This document shows positions 45,454 to 53,951 of a stretch of 58,299 nt of DNA, one piece after another; the first letter of the stretch is position 1; each line of letters starts with the position of its first letter. The DNA is taken from the NCBI GenBank assembly GCA_021811565.1, contig JAJZOL010000243.1, forward strand, positions 1 to 58,299. Reading direction: 5' to 3'. The stretch is from a bacterium. Lineage in GTDB: Bacteria > Armatimonadota > Chthonomonadetes > Chthonomonadales > CAJBBX01. Made by a program: the position numbers and the translations under genes. A model generated the notes under the pieces. It was not told the origin of the DNA and made no database searches. It saw only the letters and a program-made list of their open reading frames with translations.

Positions 45454-46647
45454 TCAATCATGGTGTTTTTTTTGTACAGCGGGGTACCGCTTGTTTCGTT
45501 CTTCGAGGACAGCTTCGTAAATTTCGATGACTTTCTCTCCCATGGATAATGGGGTGTATTTTTGCGCGTGCAGCAAGCATTTTTGCCGCATTCCTTCAAT
45601 TCTGGAAGGATTGTCAAGCAAGGAAACAATCGCCTTGGAAAACGCCTCAGCGTCGGACTTGGTGATAATGCCGTCCTCTTCATTGACAACGGTCTCGCAA
45701 GCACCGCCTTCGTCCACCACCACGCACGGAGTCCCGGCAGCACGCGCTTCAGCGATCACAAGCCCTTGAGTCTCGGTTGAGGATGGGAATATGAAGATAT
45801 CCGCCGTGGAGTAGAAGGGATCCAACTCCGCTCTTATCATTGGACCGGCAAGAATGATACGGTCGCCATCCGGAAAACTCTCAACGATTTTACGACACGC
45901 CTCATAATGAGGACCACCGCCGATTATTAGCAAATAAGCGTCCTTATGTTTTTTCGCGACCGCTTGGAAAGATTCCATGGCCAATTCAATATTTTTTTCC
46001 TGCGCTATTCTACCCACGTATAGAAGTAACGTTCCATCCATCGGGATATTAAACCTCTCTCTTGCATTCCGCCGAGACTGCTCATTCATATCCTCCTCAT
46101 GGGGCAGTGGCACCGCCGTTGGAATCACGGTAATCGGAGTCTCCACCTTGTATTGCCGCAACGATTGCTCCGCAATTCTCGAAGGCACAATGACATGACT
46201 GCATCGGTTGTAATATTCCGGTATCCACCATTCCAACAACCCCTCCACCGCTTGCTGCGGAAGAAACACCAGATAGTGACCGTAATGATTGTACAGGGTA
46301 TGGTAGGTTGATACGAGCGGAATGTTATCCTGCTTTGCGATGCGAGACGCCAGCAAGCCTAAAAAAAATGGGGTGTGCGAATGCAATATATCCGGAGCGA
46401 TACGCGTGAGATTGCGACGTAAATTGGGGAACCAAGGGTAGGAGAGAGGATAATTTGGATTAAAAGGCGTGCGAACGGATGGCACGCGTAAAATAAACGG
46501 GGAATCGTCCACGTAATCGGGATAATGGGGCGCCACCACCACTACTCTGTGATGATGCGCTCTTAATTCGTCTATTAGCGTGCGGACGGACGTGCTTACA
46601 CCGTTTTGAACGGGTTCGAAAGATTCGGAGAAGATGCCGATGCGCAT
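45454..46647 (-). CDS. glycosyltransferase family 4 (glycolipid type)
   Basis: This is a 397-residue GT-B enzyme. The N-terminus RIGIFSESFEPVQNGVSTSV and the DILHSHTPFFLGLLA motif resemble diacylglycerol glucosyl/mannosyltransferases. The C-terminal half has LLYVGRIAQEKNIELAM and the acidic donor-site motif SSTETQGLVIAEARAAGTP. A role in membrane glycolipid synthesis is inferred from that resemblance and from the DedA gene next door. No membrane helix. Confidence 0.88.
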   Translation of the reverse strand: MRIGIFSESFEPVQNGVSTSVRTLIDELRAHHHRVVVVAPHYPDYVDDSPFILRVPSVRTPFNPNYPLSYPWFPNLRRNLTRIAPDILHSHTPFFLGLLASRIAKQDNIPLVSTYHTLYNHYGHYLVFLPQQAVEGLLEWWIPEYYNRCSHVIVPSRIAEQSLRQYKVETPITVIPTAVPLPHEEDMNEQSRRNARERFNIPMDGTLLLYVGRIAQEKNIELAMESFQAVAKKHKDAYLLIIGGGPHYEACRKIVESFPDGDRIILAGPMIRAELDPFYSTADIFIFPSSTETQGLVIAEARAAGTPCVVVDEGGACETVVNEEDGIITKSDAEAFSKAIVSLLDNPSRIEGMRQKCLLHAQKYTPLSMGEKVIEIYEAVLEERNKRYPAVQKKHHD

Positions 46648-46684
46648 GGTGGTTTAATTTTAATTTCCTTGATAGGAGACGGGT

Positions 46685-47737
46685 CTATTGAGTATTTGAA
46701 ACGTGCATTTTACTGTGTGATTCTAAAAACGACATTATCTCAGCCATCTTGGTAGCCTCGCCTCCTTGAGCGAATTCAAGATGTGTGAGGTGATTTCCGG
46801 TTGTGACACCGCGAGCAACGTAGATGGGGGATTTCAGGATTCGCGAGGCGTCCATATGAGAAATTGTAGGATCGGTGAGCACTTTAATGCTTTGTATCCG
46901 TTGCTCTTTCAATTCACGGCTATATGCGGCGAAACTAGGATTCATGGATAAAAGGACTTCCAAGCGTCGAGGTGTTATTTCCCATAAATCAATCATTTTT
47001 ACGCGGATGTCTTTTCGCTGCCGACGTGCATTTCTGGTTGGTCTCGGGAAGTGAACCGTTTTGGGCTCAATGGGTTTCGGTTCCGCCTCGATCGTTACAG
47101 GTTCGGCGGCAATTATTTGAGTGGTGTCCAAGAGAGTGTCCGTTTCAACTACGGCGGCATCGGTATTGGAAGCGGCAACGAGGGTTGTTTCTTGATTCAC
47201 CTCAACGTCTTCAATGAGAGAGGAGGAATTCGGGATCATATCTGATTCACATGTCTCAGAAGACTGCGCTTCTTGAATCTCCTCATTCTTTTCATTTTCA
47301 TCCACCTGGGAAATTTCATCCAGCACCGCATTTTCCTGAACCGCGACGAATTGTTCCTCTTTAATATCCGGAACCGGCGACTCCTGCGGAGTAACGGTCA
47401 CAGTCGGAATATCCGCATGTGCGGCATTTCTAAACTGTGGCAGGTATTTGTCGATAGTGGGGACGTCCACGGATTCGGATAGGTTATCCAATACCGAGGA
47501 TTCTCCCTGTCGTATCGGAGTATTGGATCTGGGCTCTCGGTTTTGAGGGACAACAGCATGTTCCGCGACAGAACTAGTCTGTTGGGGTGGTTGACTTATG
47601 TCACTAACTGGAGATATCCGATCGCCGGATGTCACGGAGACAGCCGTATCAGCGGCTTCCTGCATCTCATCGGGGTTTTGTGCATCCAGAAATTGTGAAT
47701 CAAGCCATTTTTGCCACTCTTCAAAAAGCATATCCAT
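46685..47737 (-). CDS. acidic, mostly disordered protein of unknown function
   Basis: This is a 350-residue protein that I do not recognise. Residues 1-230 are acidic and low in complexity (Glu, Val, Ser, Pro rich), with an amphipathic start MDMLFEEWQKWLDSQF. A basic linker follows (FPRPTRNARRQRKD). The last ~105 residues look folded, with LWEITPRRLEVLLSMNPSF and repeated short elements around IQSIKVLTDPTISHMDASRILKSP. No signal peptide or membrane helix. It starts after the queA gene on the same strand with about 206 bp between. The codon pattern and stops support a real gene. Confidence 0.6.
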   Translation of the reverse strand: MDMLFEEWQKWLDSQFLDAQNPDEMQEAADTAVSVTSGDRISPVSDISQPPQQTSSVAEHAVVPQNREPRSNTPIRQGESSVLDNLSESVDVPTIDKYLPQFRNAAHADIPTVTVTPQESPVPDIKEEQFVAVQENAVLDEISQVDENEKNEEIQEAQSSETCESDMIPNSSSLIEDVEVNQETTLVAASNTDAAVVETDTLLDTTQIIAAEPVTIEAEPKPIEPKTVHFPRPTRNARRQRKDIRVKMIDLWEITPRRLEVLLSMNPSFAAYSRELKEQRIQSIKVLTDPTISHMDASRILKSPIYVARGVTTGNHLTHLEFAQGGEATKMAEIMSFLESHSKMHVSNTQ

Positions 47738-47772
47738 CTCCCAAGCCCATCAATTCAGACTACGATAAACAC

Positions 47773-47857
47773 GGGCAATTGCAATATAGCCTATCAACGA
47801 AATTCAATACGCAGTACATTTGAAGGGATAGCTATTTTTCGGAAATTTGCAATCACC
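47773..47857. repeat. degenerate short inverted-repeat element (85 bp), TTGCAA-ended
   Basis: The left end GGGCAATTGCAATATAGC and right end, read on the minus strand GGTGATTGCAAATTTCC, are related to the family A ends. An inner stem (ATAGCCTATC with GATAGCTAT) is visible. The length is close to family A, but the copy is decayed and no clear flanking duplication is seen. Confidence 0.35.
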
Positions 47858-47943
47858 ATAACAACAAGTTTATTTTACAACATGATACACCGATACCGCA
47901 TCCTGTTGGAAAGAATTACAGATCATGAACATATTGACCTCTA

Positions 47944-48960
47944 TCAGTAAATCAGCATGGCGTCGCCAAAACTAAAAAAGCGGAATTGATTCCTAACGGC
48001 GAATTCATAGGCGTTTCGAACATATTCCATTCCTCCGAAAGCCGATACAAGCATGAGCAGACTGGATTTCGGTAAATGAAAATTTGTCAAAATGGCGTCG
48101 ATAATCTTGAATTCGAAGCCAGGTGAGATAAATAACCTGGTCTCTTCGGTTTTCGACTCGACCACTCCGTCTGAAATCGCTGCGGATTCCAACGCTCTCA
48201 CCGTGGTGGTACCAATGGCTATAATCCTACCCGGAGCGTTATTAACGATATCCGCCGTCTCCTTGGAGATCGTGTACCACTCCCCGTGCATTTTGTGGAG
48301 TTCAATCACTCTCTCCTTCACCGGGCGGAAGGTGTCAACGCCGACATGGAGAGTGATGCGTGTCAGTTTGGCGCCCATGGCTTCAATTTCTTGCAGTATT
48401 TGACGGGTGAAATGCAAACCCGCTGTGGGAGCGGCGGCGGATCCGGGAAGATTGGAGTAGATTGTTTGATAGCGTTCCTCGTCCGCAAGATGAGAATGAA
48501 TATAGGGGGGCAAAGGTATTTGCCCCTGCCATAAGAGAGAGTCTCGCGCGTCAGCGTTCTCAAATAGCAGAATTCGTCCTCCATCCTCCGTCACTTCGAC
48601 CGATTGAGCCTTTACACGCTTGCCATCATTTAAAAGAATATCCACAAACCGTCCAATTTGCAGTCCTCTTCCAGGATGCACCATCGCCTTCCATCGATCT
48701 CGCTCGACGGGTTGTATGAGAAGTATTTCGGCATTCCCGCCGTTATCGCGCACGGCTTTCATTCGGCGAGCGGATACTCGCGTATCATTTATAACCACAA
48801 CATCCTCTGGGTGAATGTAATCCAGCAGATGCGGAAATGTCGTATCATTTGTCTCACCGTTTACGCGATTCAAACAGAGAAGACGCGATTCCCCTCTGGG
48901 TACGGGCGTTTGAGCTATTAATTCAACCGGTAAGTTATAATCGAAATCATCTAAAAGCAT
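47944..48960 (-). CDS. queA: S-adenosylmethionine:tRNA ribosyltransferase-isomerase
   Basis: QueA moves the ribosyl moiety of S-adenosylmethionine onto preQ1 in tRNA to form epoxyqueuosine. The protein has LLDDFDYNLPVELIAQTP, DVVVINDTRVSARRM, TAGLHFTRQILQ and GTTTVRALESAA, all family motifs. The ORF track starts 11 codons earlier at a TTG. The ATG at 48960 matches the family N-terminus and gives 338 residues, and the extra codons of the long form lie in a short inverted-repeat segment. No other queuosine genes are visible. Confidence 0.95.
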   Translation of the reverse strand: MLLDDFDYNLPVELIAQTPVPRGESRLLCLNRVNGETNDTTFPHLLDYIHPEDVVVINDTRVSARRMKAVRDNGGNAEILLIQPVERDRWKAMVHPGRGLQIGRFVDILLNDGKRVKAQSVEVTEDGGRILLFENADARDSLLWQGQIPLPPYIHSHLADEERYQTIYSNLPGSAAAPTAGLHFTRQILQEIEAMGAKLTRITLHVGVDTFRPVKERVIELHKMHGEWYTISKETADIVNNAPGRIIAIGTTTVRALESAAISDGVVESKTEETRLFISPGFEFKIIDAILTNFHLPKSSLLMLVSAFGGMEYVRNAYEFAVRNQFRFFSFGDAMLIY

Positions 48961-48968
48961 ATTTTTAA

Positions 48969-49053
48969 GGGTATGTTGCAAATTTTCCGGCAATTGAAAC
49001 TATGCGTACGAGTGACACGGGCTCCATGATTGGGACTGCATTTGCAACCACCC
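48969..49053. repeat. possible degenerate short inverted-repeat element upstream of queA (85 bp)
   Basis: The left end GGTATGTTGCAAATTTTCC and the right end, read on the minus strand GGTGGTTGCAAATGCAG, form an imperfect inverted repeat of the TTGCAAAT type. It resembles the other elements only at the ends. No convincing duplication flanks it. Confidence 0.3.
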
Positions 49054-49140
49054 AAGACGTTTTCAATTTTCCTTGAAACGTGCATTTGGATATTGGATGA
49101 ACAACTTTGAGGCGTCCTTCGAATGGAAATTCACTATCCC

Positions 49141-49166
49141 GAGGTAATTGCAAAGCTCATGAAATC
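49141..49166. repeat. solo end related to family A element
   Basis: GAGGTAATTGCAAAGCTCAT matches the left end of family A copy 3 for the first 14 bases, then diverges. No matching right end is found within the next 150 bp, so it is a remnant at best. The rest of the 351-bp gap between queA and the Rieske gene holds nothing recognisable. Confidence 0.4.
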
Positions 49167-49311
49167 GGTTTGATGCCGCTAACTTCCGCTTGGTAATACA
49201 CGTGATAGCGTCTTAGCGAAACCTTATCTAATATATTCGTTATATATTTTAGCGAGGAATGAAGCTGTCTGTCAATGAACTAAGGGGGATGGGAATGATG
49301 GTGACCACAAA

Positions 49312-49635
49312 TCAATCCTCCCAGTATAGTGCGCAGATGACACCATCGCGAATCACCACGGGGAGCGTTTGAAGGGAGTATCCGCATGCATTCAAGCATT
49401 CGCCAGTCTTAAGGTCAAATATGAGATGATGCCTCCTGCAAATCACTTGGCTGTCTTGAAAATGGCCGTGATCCAAAGGTTCGTTCTGATGCGGGCACAA
49501 TGAGGAAGATAGCATCAAATCGCCATTCTCATTACGATAAAGTATAAAATCCCCATCGCTATAAATGTTCACTAACATGGAGGAGTTATTTGGCATATCC
49601 TTGCACCCCGCAAGGGGTTTAAGAGCTTGTTTCAT
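49312..49635 (-). CDS. Rieske [2Fe-2S] domain protein
   Basis: This 107-residue soluble protein consists of a single Rieske domain. The cluster ligands are C47-P-H49 and C66-R-R-H69, with 16 residues between the pairs, as in NirD-like and ferredoxin-type Rieske proteins. GRHFQ-like surroundings (LDHGHFQDSQVICRRHHLIFDLKTGEC) fit the family. It would carry electrons for an unknown oxygenase or reductase. It begins 8 nt after the stop of the enzyme I-like gene, in one operon, and is followed by a non-coding gap. Confidence 0.88.
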   Translation of the reverse strand: MKQALKPLAGCKDMPNNSSMLVNIYSDGDFILYRNENGDLMLSSSLCPHQNEPLDHGHFQDSQVICRRHHLIFDLKTGECLNACGYSLQTLPVVIRDGVICALYWED

Positions 49636-49643
49636 GGCTGGAA

Positions 49644-50846
49644 TTACTTATCCTCTGGAAGCACATATTTGGGATCGTGAGACTCATCTCCGGAGTCATT
49701 ATATGAAACATTAAAGTTTCCCCCTTCATCCGTTTCTCTAATCAAAGTTTTCACCGATTGCACTTGTTCGGATGAAATAATCATACCGGACACGCCTAGG
49801 GATATCGCTTGAGTTATTATTGAGGCGGTTGGAAAGGGAGCAACCAGTTCCAAGGGGGTTAGCATGGATCGGCATATTGAACTTACTTGGCGTATCCATT
49901 CCTTTTCGCCATCTCCAAATTCCCTGGTATCGGAGCCGTCAATCACAATCCTGCTAATCGGATAACCGGTCAGATCATTATCGAGGATATCCCCAATCCG
50001 CAAATAAGCAGCCAGACGAACATCGGACACGAAATAATTGTCTGAAATTAATTCCCCGCTTAATTCACGCATGTATTGCTGAATATCGTGAAATCCCTCC
50101 AGTCGATATTTTCCGGGGAGGCACAAGGTTAATTCCGCTCGGGTTGCAACTTTGAGAAGCGCGGCGTAATCGAAAGCATCCCTGCCACCCATCACGGTAA
50201 TCGGTTTTCCGTCCGCCACCTCAGCCAAATAGATTAATTTCGACAACTGCTCCCTATCCGTGATCTCAAATGGGAGAAGGTCGGCTCCTGCAGATATGTA
50301 AAACGCATCCGCCCCATTGCGCTGCGCCTCTTCGAAATCGTCGATGGTATTAATCCGGGCGATAACCCGTATCTCCCTGCCATCAATGGTAACCGCAGGC
50401 TGATCCTGATAATCTAGATAAAACCGTCTTTTGGGACTAATGCGTTCTTTCTCTGATTGATAAGCGGCGATAGTCATCCCGTCGGGATTCACGAAAATGG
50501 CGCCATGGTCGCCGTCAATAAGGAGAAGGTCTCCATCCTCAATATTGACGAGCAGGTCAGGCACATTGATAATTGCCGGAACATTACCCGAGGGGGCTTC
50601 GATTGATGCGTGTTCCGCCACGATGCCAACAACATGCGCCCATGGGAACGTCATGACGCTTGCATATTCATAGTCCTTGGCCACAAGAATGACATCCATG
50701 GGTTCAAGTGGCGAATCGGAACAGGATTTCGCCAACATCTCAATCATTCTCGCAGGCAGAAGAGGAATTCCATTCGGAACGCGAATGACGCTTGCACTTC
50801 CAAAAGCGGCGCCGGGATAGAGAGATATTCCTTTAAGGCTTTTCAT
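49644..50846 (-). CDS. PTS enzyme I-like/PEP-utilising protein, shortened and missing key residues
   Basis: This is a 400-residue protein. The start MKSLKGISLYPGAAFGSASV resembles the first strand of enzyme I. It then passes straight into a mobile phosphohistidine-like domain (DVILVAKDYEYASVM, AEHASIEAPSGNVPAI) that keeps a His at the active position, and GDLLLIDGDHGAIFVNP. The second half echoes the PEP-binding barrel (ITVMGGRDAFDYAALL, FPTASIITQAISLGVSGMII). The HPr-binding domain and the Arg, Asp and Cys of the PEP site are missing. Enzyme I is normally about 575 residues. It is probably not a functional enzyme I. The start at 50846 has AAGGG about ten bases upstream, better than the track start at 50906. 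Confidence 0.65.
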   Translation of the reverse strand: MKSLKGISLYPGAAFGSASVIRVPNGIPLLPARMIEMLAKSCSDSPLEPMDVILVAKDYEYASVMTFPWAHVVGIVAEHASIEAPSGNVPAIINVPDLLVNIEDGDLLLIDGDHGAIFVNPDGMTIAAYQSEKERISPKRRFYLDYQDQPAVTIDGREIRVIARINTIDDFEEAQRNGADAFYISAGADLLPFEITDREQLSKLIYLAEVADGKPITVMGGRDAFDYAALLKVATRAELTLCLPGKYRLEGFHDIQQYMRELSGELISDNYFVSDVRLAAYLRIGDILDNDLTGYPISRIVIDGSDTREFGDGEKEWIRQVSSICRSMLTPLELVAPFPTASIITQAISLGVSGMIISSEQVQSVKTLIRETDEGGNFNVSYNDSGDESHDPKYVLPEDK

Positions 50847-51116
50847 GATACAACGCCCTTTCCTATACCAAGTTCCATTACGCACTCCGATGTGAAAAAG
50901 TAGCATCGGTTTTTAAAGATCATATCCACGATAATTACATTACGCTAATTGCATGAAAAAGAAATGAAGACGAAGAGATTCGAGCAAAACTTGCTCATGT
51001 GGAAAAAGTAAGAATGATGAGCGACATCGAGGCTTACAGATGATACGACGGTATATTGCATAGTCATTCAAATGAAAAATCCTTAAAAACGATCCCGTTA
51101 GTCAGCTGGGTGCGTG

Positions 51117-51881
51117 TTATTGCAGGGTGGAGCCTCCTTGCTGAAAAATGGTGACATACCCTACGAACACAATAATGAATGCAGTCAACACCAATGCGAC
51201 CAAACCGTCACCGTAAGCTAGTCCGGTCATGCTTTTTGGCTTTGATGTCCAATCGGCGAAGGATGCACCCAGAGGTCGCGTCATGATATAAGCGAACCAG
51301 AAGGTGAGTATCTCGTTACACTTGAAGACCATTCTCATGATGCCGGGTATTGCGAAAACCACAAGGAATAACACACCTGAGGTTAGAAAACCCAAATGAA
51401 ACGTAAAGGCGGTGAGGTCACCCAAAGCCGTACCCAAGGCGAATGTGGTGACTACGGTTGCCCAATAAAAGAGCTCTCGTTTGAAGGTGTATATGCTGTG
51501 GATGGACAAAGTCCTTTCAGACTTGAACCATACTGAGAAAACAATGACGAGCAGCACGGCGAAGAAACTCGTTGATACCGCATAAGGAATGCCCATCACC
51601 ACATGCATGACATCCGCCACCATAGTCCCAAATAACGCCACCATGGCTGCGTTGAGCCAGTAAATCCACGGGATGAACTTTTTCACCCATAGCTGTAAAA
51701 CCATCGCGGCAACAAAACTAAAAAAACCAATGCCAACCGCCAAGTAAGGGTTCATATGAAACACAAGAAAATCCGATGCGGCTTCCCCCATGGCAGTGGT
51801 TAAAAGCTTGATGATCCAAAAAAAGACATCAACATTCGGAACTTTGACCCTTTGCTGGTCAAGTGCGATACTAGTTTGCAT
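51117..51881 (-). CDS. COG4705-like membrane protein
   Basis: This 254-residue protein with about eight hydrophobic helices shows the conserved start VPNVDVFFWIIKLLTTAMGEAASDF, the repeated GMGEAASD/GTALGDLTAF-type helices and the ending GASFADWTSKP. This matches an uncharacterised family of integral membrane proteins often called COG4705. The track start at 51941 lies inside a family B miniature element. The ATG at 51881 has AGGAA upstream and is preferred. Function is unknown. Confidence 0.75.
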   Translation of the reverse strand: MQTSIALDQQRVKVPNVDVFFWIIKLLTTAMGEAASDFLVFHMNPYLAVGIGFFSFVAAMVLQLWVKKFIPWIYWLNAAMVALFGTMVADVMHVVMGIPYAVSTSFFAVLLVIVFSVWFKSERTLSIHSIYTFKRELFYWATVVTTFALGTALGDLTAFTFHLGFLTSGVLFLVVFAIPGIMRMVFKCNEILTFWFAYIMTRPLGASFADWTSKPKSMTGLAYGDGLVALVLTAFIIVFVGYVTIFQQGGSTLQ

Positions 51882-51920
51882 ATGGTTCCTAATCGTGGTT
51901 TTTAATAAACGATACTCATG

Positions 51921-52039
51921 GAGTGTGTTGCGTAAATACAATCAGAATCAGTGCGCATACAATATATTGGATATATAATGGCTTTAATATGCATATGTTG
52001 TATCAGTGTGCGGTTCAAATACATTTGTGCAACACACTC
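51921..52039. mobile_element. miniature inverted-repeat element family B, copy 2 (119 bp, inverted)
   Basis: It has the same length and about 95% identity to the copy at 20098, in the reverse orientation. The ends are GAGTGTGTTGCGTAAAT and GAGTGTGTTGCACAAAT. CATG flanks both sides (51917-51920 and 52040-52043), a clean 4-bp target-site duplication. The long inner palindrome is again present. It sits 39 bp upstream of the COG4705-like gene and could influence its expression. The 331 bp between it and pepV hold only the pepV promoter. Confidence 0.92.
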
Positions 52040-52323
52040 CATGGATAGCAATTTCATTACGTATTCATATTCGGCAAATGTCTCCATTTTCCATGGGAAA
52101 CAAGCTTATAAAACATTAAGAAAACTCATACATTCAGCATATCACGCTGGAAGATTGCAATCCACGATATATCCACATAGAGCCGGGAACTGAATTATAA
52201 GGATTAAATAAAAACAAATAAAAGTGGCATGAAATTCAACAATCGCGGCTGGCGCAAATCCAGCAGAAACATATTCCACACTCGCAGGTATCGTCAAAGG
52301 ACTAAAACGAATGCAGTGCATGA

Positions 52324-52332
52324 TGCTATAAT
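52324..52332 (+). promoter_or_regulatory. extended -10 promoter of pepV
   Basis: TGCTATAAT lies about 40 bases before the pepV ATG, with no strong -35. A leader of about 30 bases would contain the AAGGAG ribosome-binding site. Confidence 0.55.
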
Positions 52333-52370
52333 TTATCAAACATCGCCATGCCGTTTCAAGGAGTGCAAAA

Positions 52371-53783
52371 ATGAGCAAGGACACTCAAGTTTTAAATGAT
52401 TTGGTGGACAAATATACCGAGCTAATGATTTCAAGTCTCTGTGAGTCTCTGCAAATCCCAAGTAAAAAGGAGCCTCCTTCAGGGGAAAACGCCCCGTTCG
52501 GATTACCAATACGTCGAGCGCTAGATCATACACTGAATCTCTGCCGTCAACTTGGATTTACCGTAAAAGACGTGGATGGATATGCAGGACATGCGGAATT
52601 CGGATTGGGGGAGGAGTATGTGGCAGCGATCGGACATCTTGATGTCGTTCCGGAAGGAGGAGGATGGACCAAGCCTCCGTTCGGAGCCGTGATCGAAAAC
52701 GGTTTCATATACGCACGCGGCTCCGCCGACGATAAAGGTCCCTTATATGCGGCGCTATTCGCAGCCAAGGCTCTGATGGATAGTGGTTTGCCGTTAAAAA
52801 GACGTGTGCGCATCATATTTGGATGTGACGAAGAGAGTGGTTTCGGATGTGTCGAATACTATTGGATTATAGCCAATGAGGAGCGGCCGGCTCTTGCATT
52901 CTCCCCCGATGCGGAGTTCCCCTTAATATATGCTGAAAAAGGCATCTCAAACATATATCTGGAGCGAGATATTCCGGTTCGCGAGGAGGGACTGCGCTTA
53001 GATAGCGCCAAGGGTGGAGAGCGCCCGAACATGGTACCCGATCATGCTGAAGCCATCATAAAGGGAAATCCCGATGAGCTTTATGAGGCGGCTGTAAAAC
53101 TTAATCAATTTTGGGACTCCAATATGAGTTATGCATTGGAACCCGATTGCATCAAAATAACTTGCAAGGGCAAATCCGCTCATGGCAGCACACCGGAAAA
53201 CGGGGATAACGCCGTGTCCCGCTTGATGAAGACCCTGCAAACTCTCAATCTCAAGGACGACAAGGAATGGATCCAAGCCACATTGGACACCGCCGACAGC
53301 ACTGGACGCAAAATTAGCTTGAATGGAAGCGATGAAGTGTCGGGCGAGTTGACATCCAATCTCGGCGTTTTTGAAATTAAGGACGGCAAGGCGCTCCTCA
53401 CCCTAAATATCCGCTATCCTGTAACTTGGGATCTTCAGGAGAAAATGAAGATAAGCTCGACGAAAATCGAGGGGATAGGATGGAAAGTGGCTCATGTCAC
53501 TGATAGCAAGCCGTTATACGTCCCGTTAGACGAGGAGCCCGTGAAATCTCTGCTGGAGATTTACAGACAGGAGACCGGGGATTACGAATCCAAGCCTATC
53601 ACGATGGGCGGTGGAACATACGCTCGCTCCACGCCAAGAACTGTCGCTTTTGGTCCTCACTTCCCGGGCGGGGAGGATGGCCCCGCACATGAAAGAGATG
53701 AGCGTGTTTCGATAAATAATCTCATCAAAGCCGCCAAAATCTACGCTCATGCGCTATATAAGCTTGCAAATGCGGAGGATTGA
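52371..53783 (+). CDS. dipeptidase PepV-type (M20 family)
   Basis: This 470-residue metallopeptidase of the M20 family cleaves dipeptides, including Xaa-His types. The di-zinc site is complete: GHLDVVPEG, SADDKGPLYAAL, CDEESGFG, FSPDAEFPLIYAEKG and the late GGTYAR region. The inserted lid domain (about 185-310) fits PepV rather than simple carboxypeptidases. The ATG is preceded by AAGGAG at seven bases. There is no signal peptide, so it is cytoplasmic, recycling imported peptides. Monocistronic. Confidence 0.92.
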   Translation: MSKDTQVLNDLVDKYTELMISSLCESLQIPSKKEPPSGENAPFGLPIRRALDHTLNLCRQLGFTVKDVDGYAGHAEFGLGEEYVAAIGHLDVVPEGGGWTKPPFGAVIENGFIYARGSADDKGPLYAALFAAKALMDSGLPLKRRVRIIFGCDEESGFGCVEYYWIIANEERPALAFSPDAEFPLIYAEKGISNIYLERDIPVREEGLRLDSAKGGERPNMVPDHAEAIIKGNPDELYEAAVKLNQFWDSNMSYALEPDCIKITCKGKSAHGSTPENGDNAVSRLMKTLQTLNLKDDKEWIQATLDTADSTGRKISLNGSDEVSGELTSNLGVFEIKDGKALLTLNIRYPVTWDLQEKMKISSTKIEGIGWKVAHVTDSKPLYVPLDEEPVKSLLEIYRQETGDYESKPITMGGGTYARSTPRTVAFGPHFPGGEDGPAHERDERVSINNLIKAAKIYAHALYKLANAED

Positions 53784-53817
53784 GGCATCACATCAAATGA
53801 ATTCAGAATGATGCATG

Positions 53818-53898
53818 GGTGATTGCAAATCTTAAACTGATCGCTTGATATGATCCTGAAAGAGGGAATGCACCACAAGCATGATTTTTGCAATCACC
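53818..53898. repeat. short inverted-repeat element (81 bp) between pepV and mreD
   Basis: Perfect 12-bp inverted ends, GGTGATTGCAAA and TTTGCAATCACC, enclose about 57 bp of unrelated sequence. The ends resemble family A (AGGTAATTGCAAA). No 4-bp duplication is clear, so this may be an old member or a third family. It sits between two convergent genes and could act as a transcript end. Confidence 0.5.
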
Positions 53899-53951
53899 GT
53901 CTCTCGGAATAGTGCATTCATCTCCTTCAACGGTGGATCGCCCTTCAATTA

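Noticed and set aside
49054-49311. Possible riboswitch in the long gap near queA
   Set aside because: The gap lies upstream of queA but shows no preQ1-type pseudoknot or other known conserved core; it is partly a decayed repeat.
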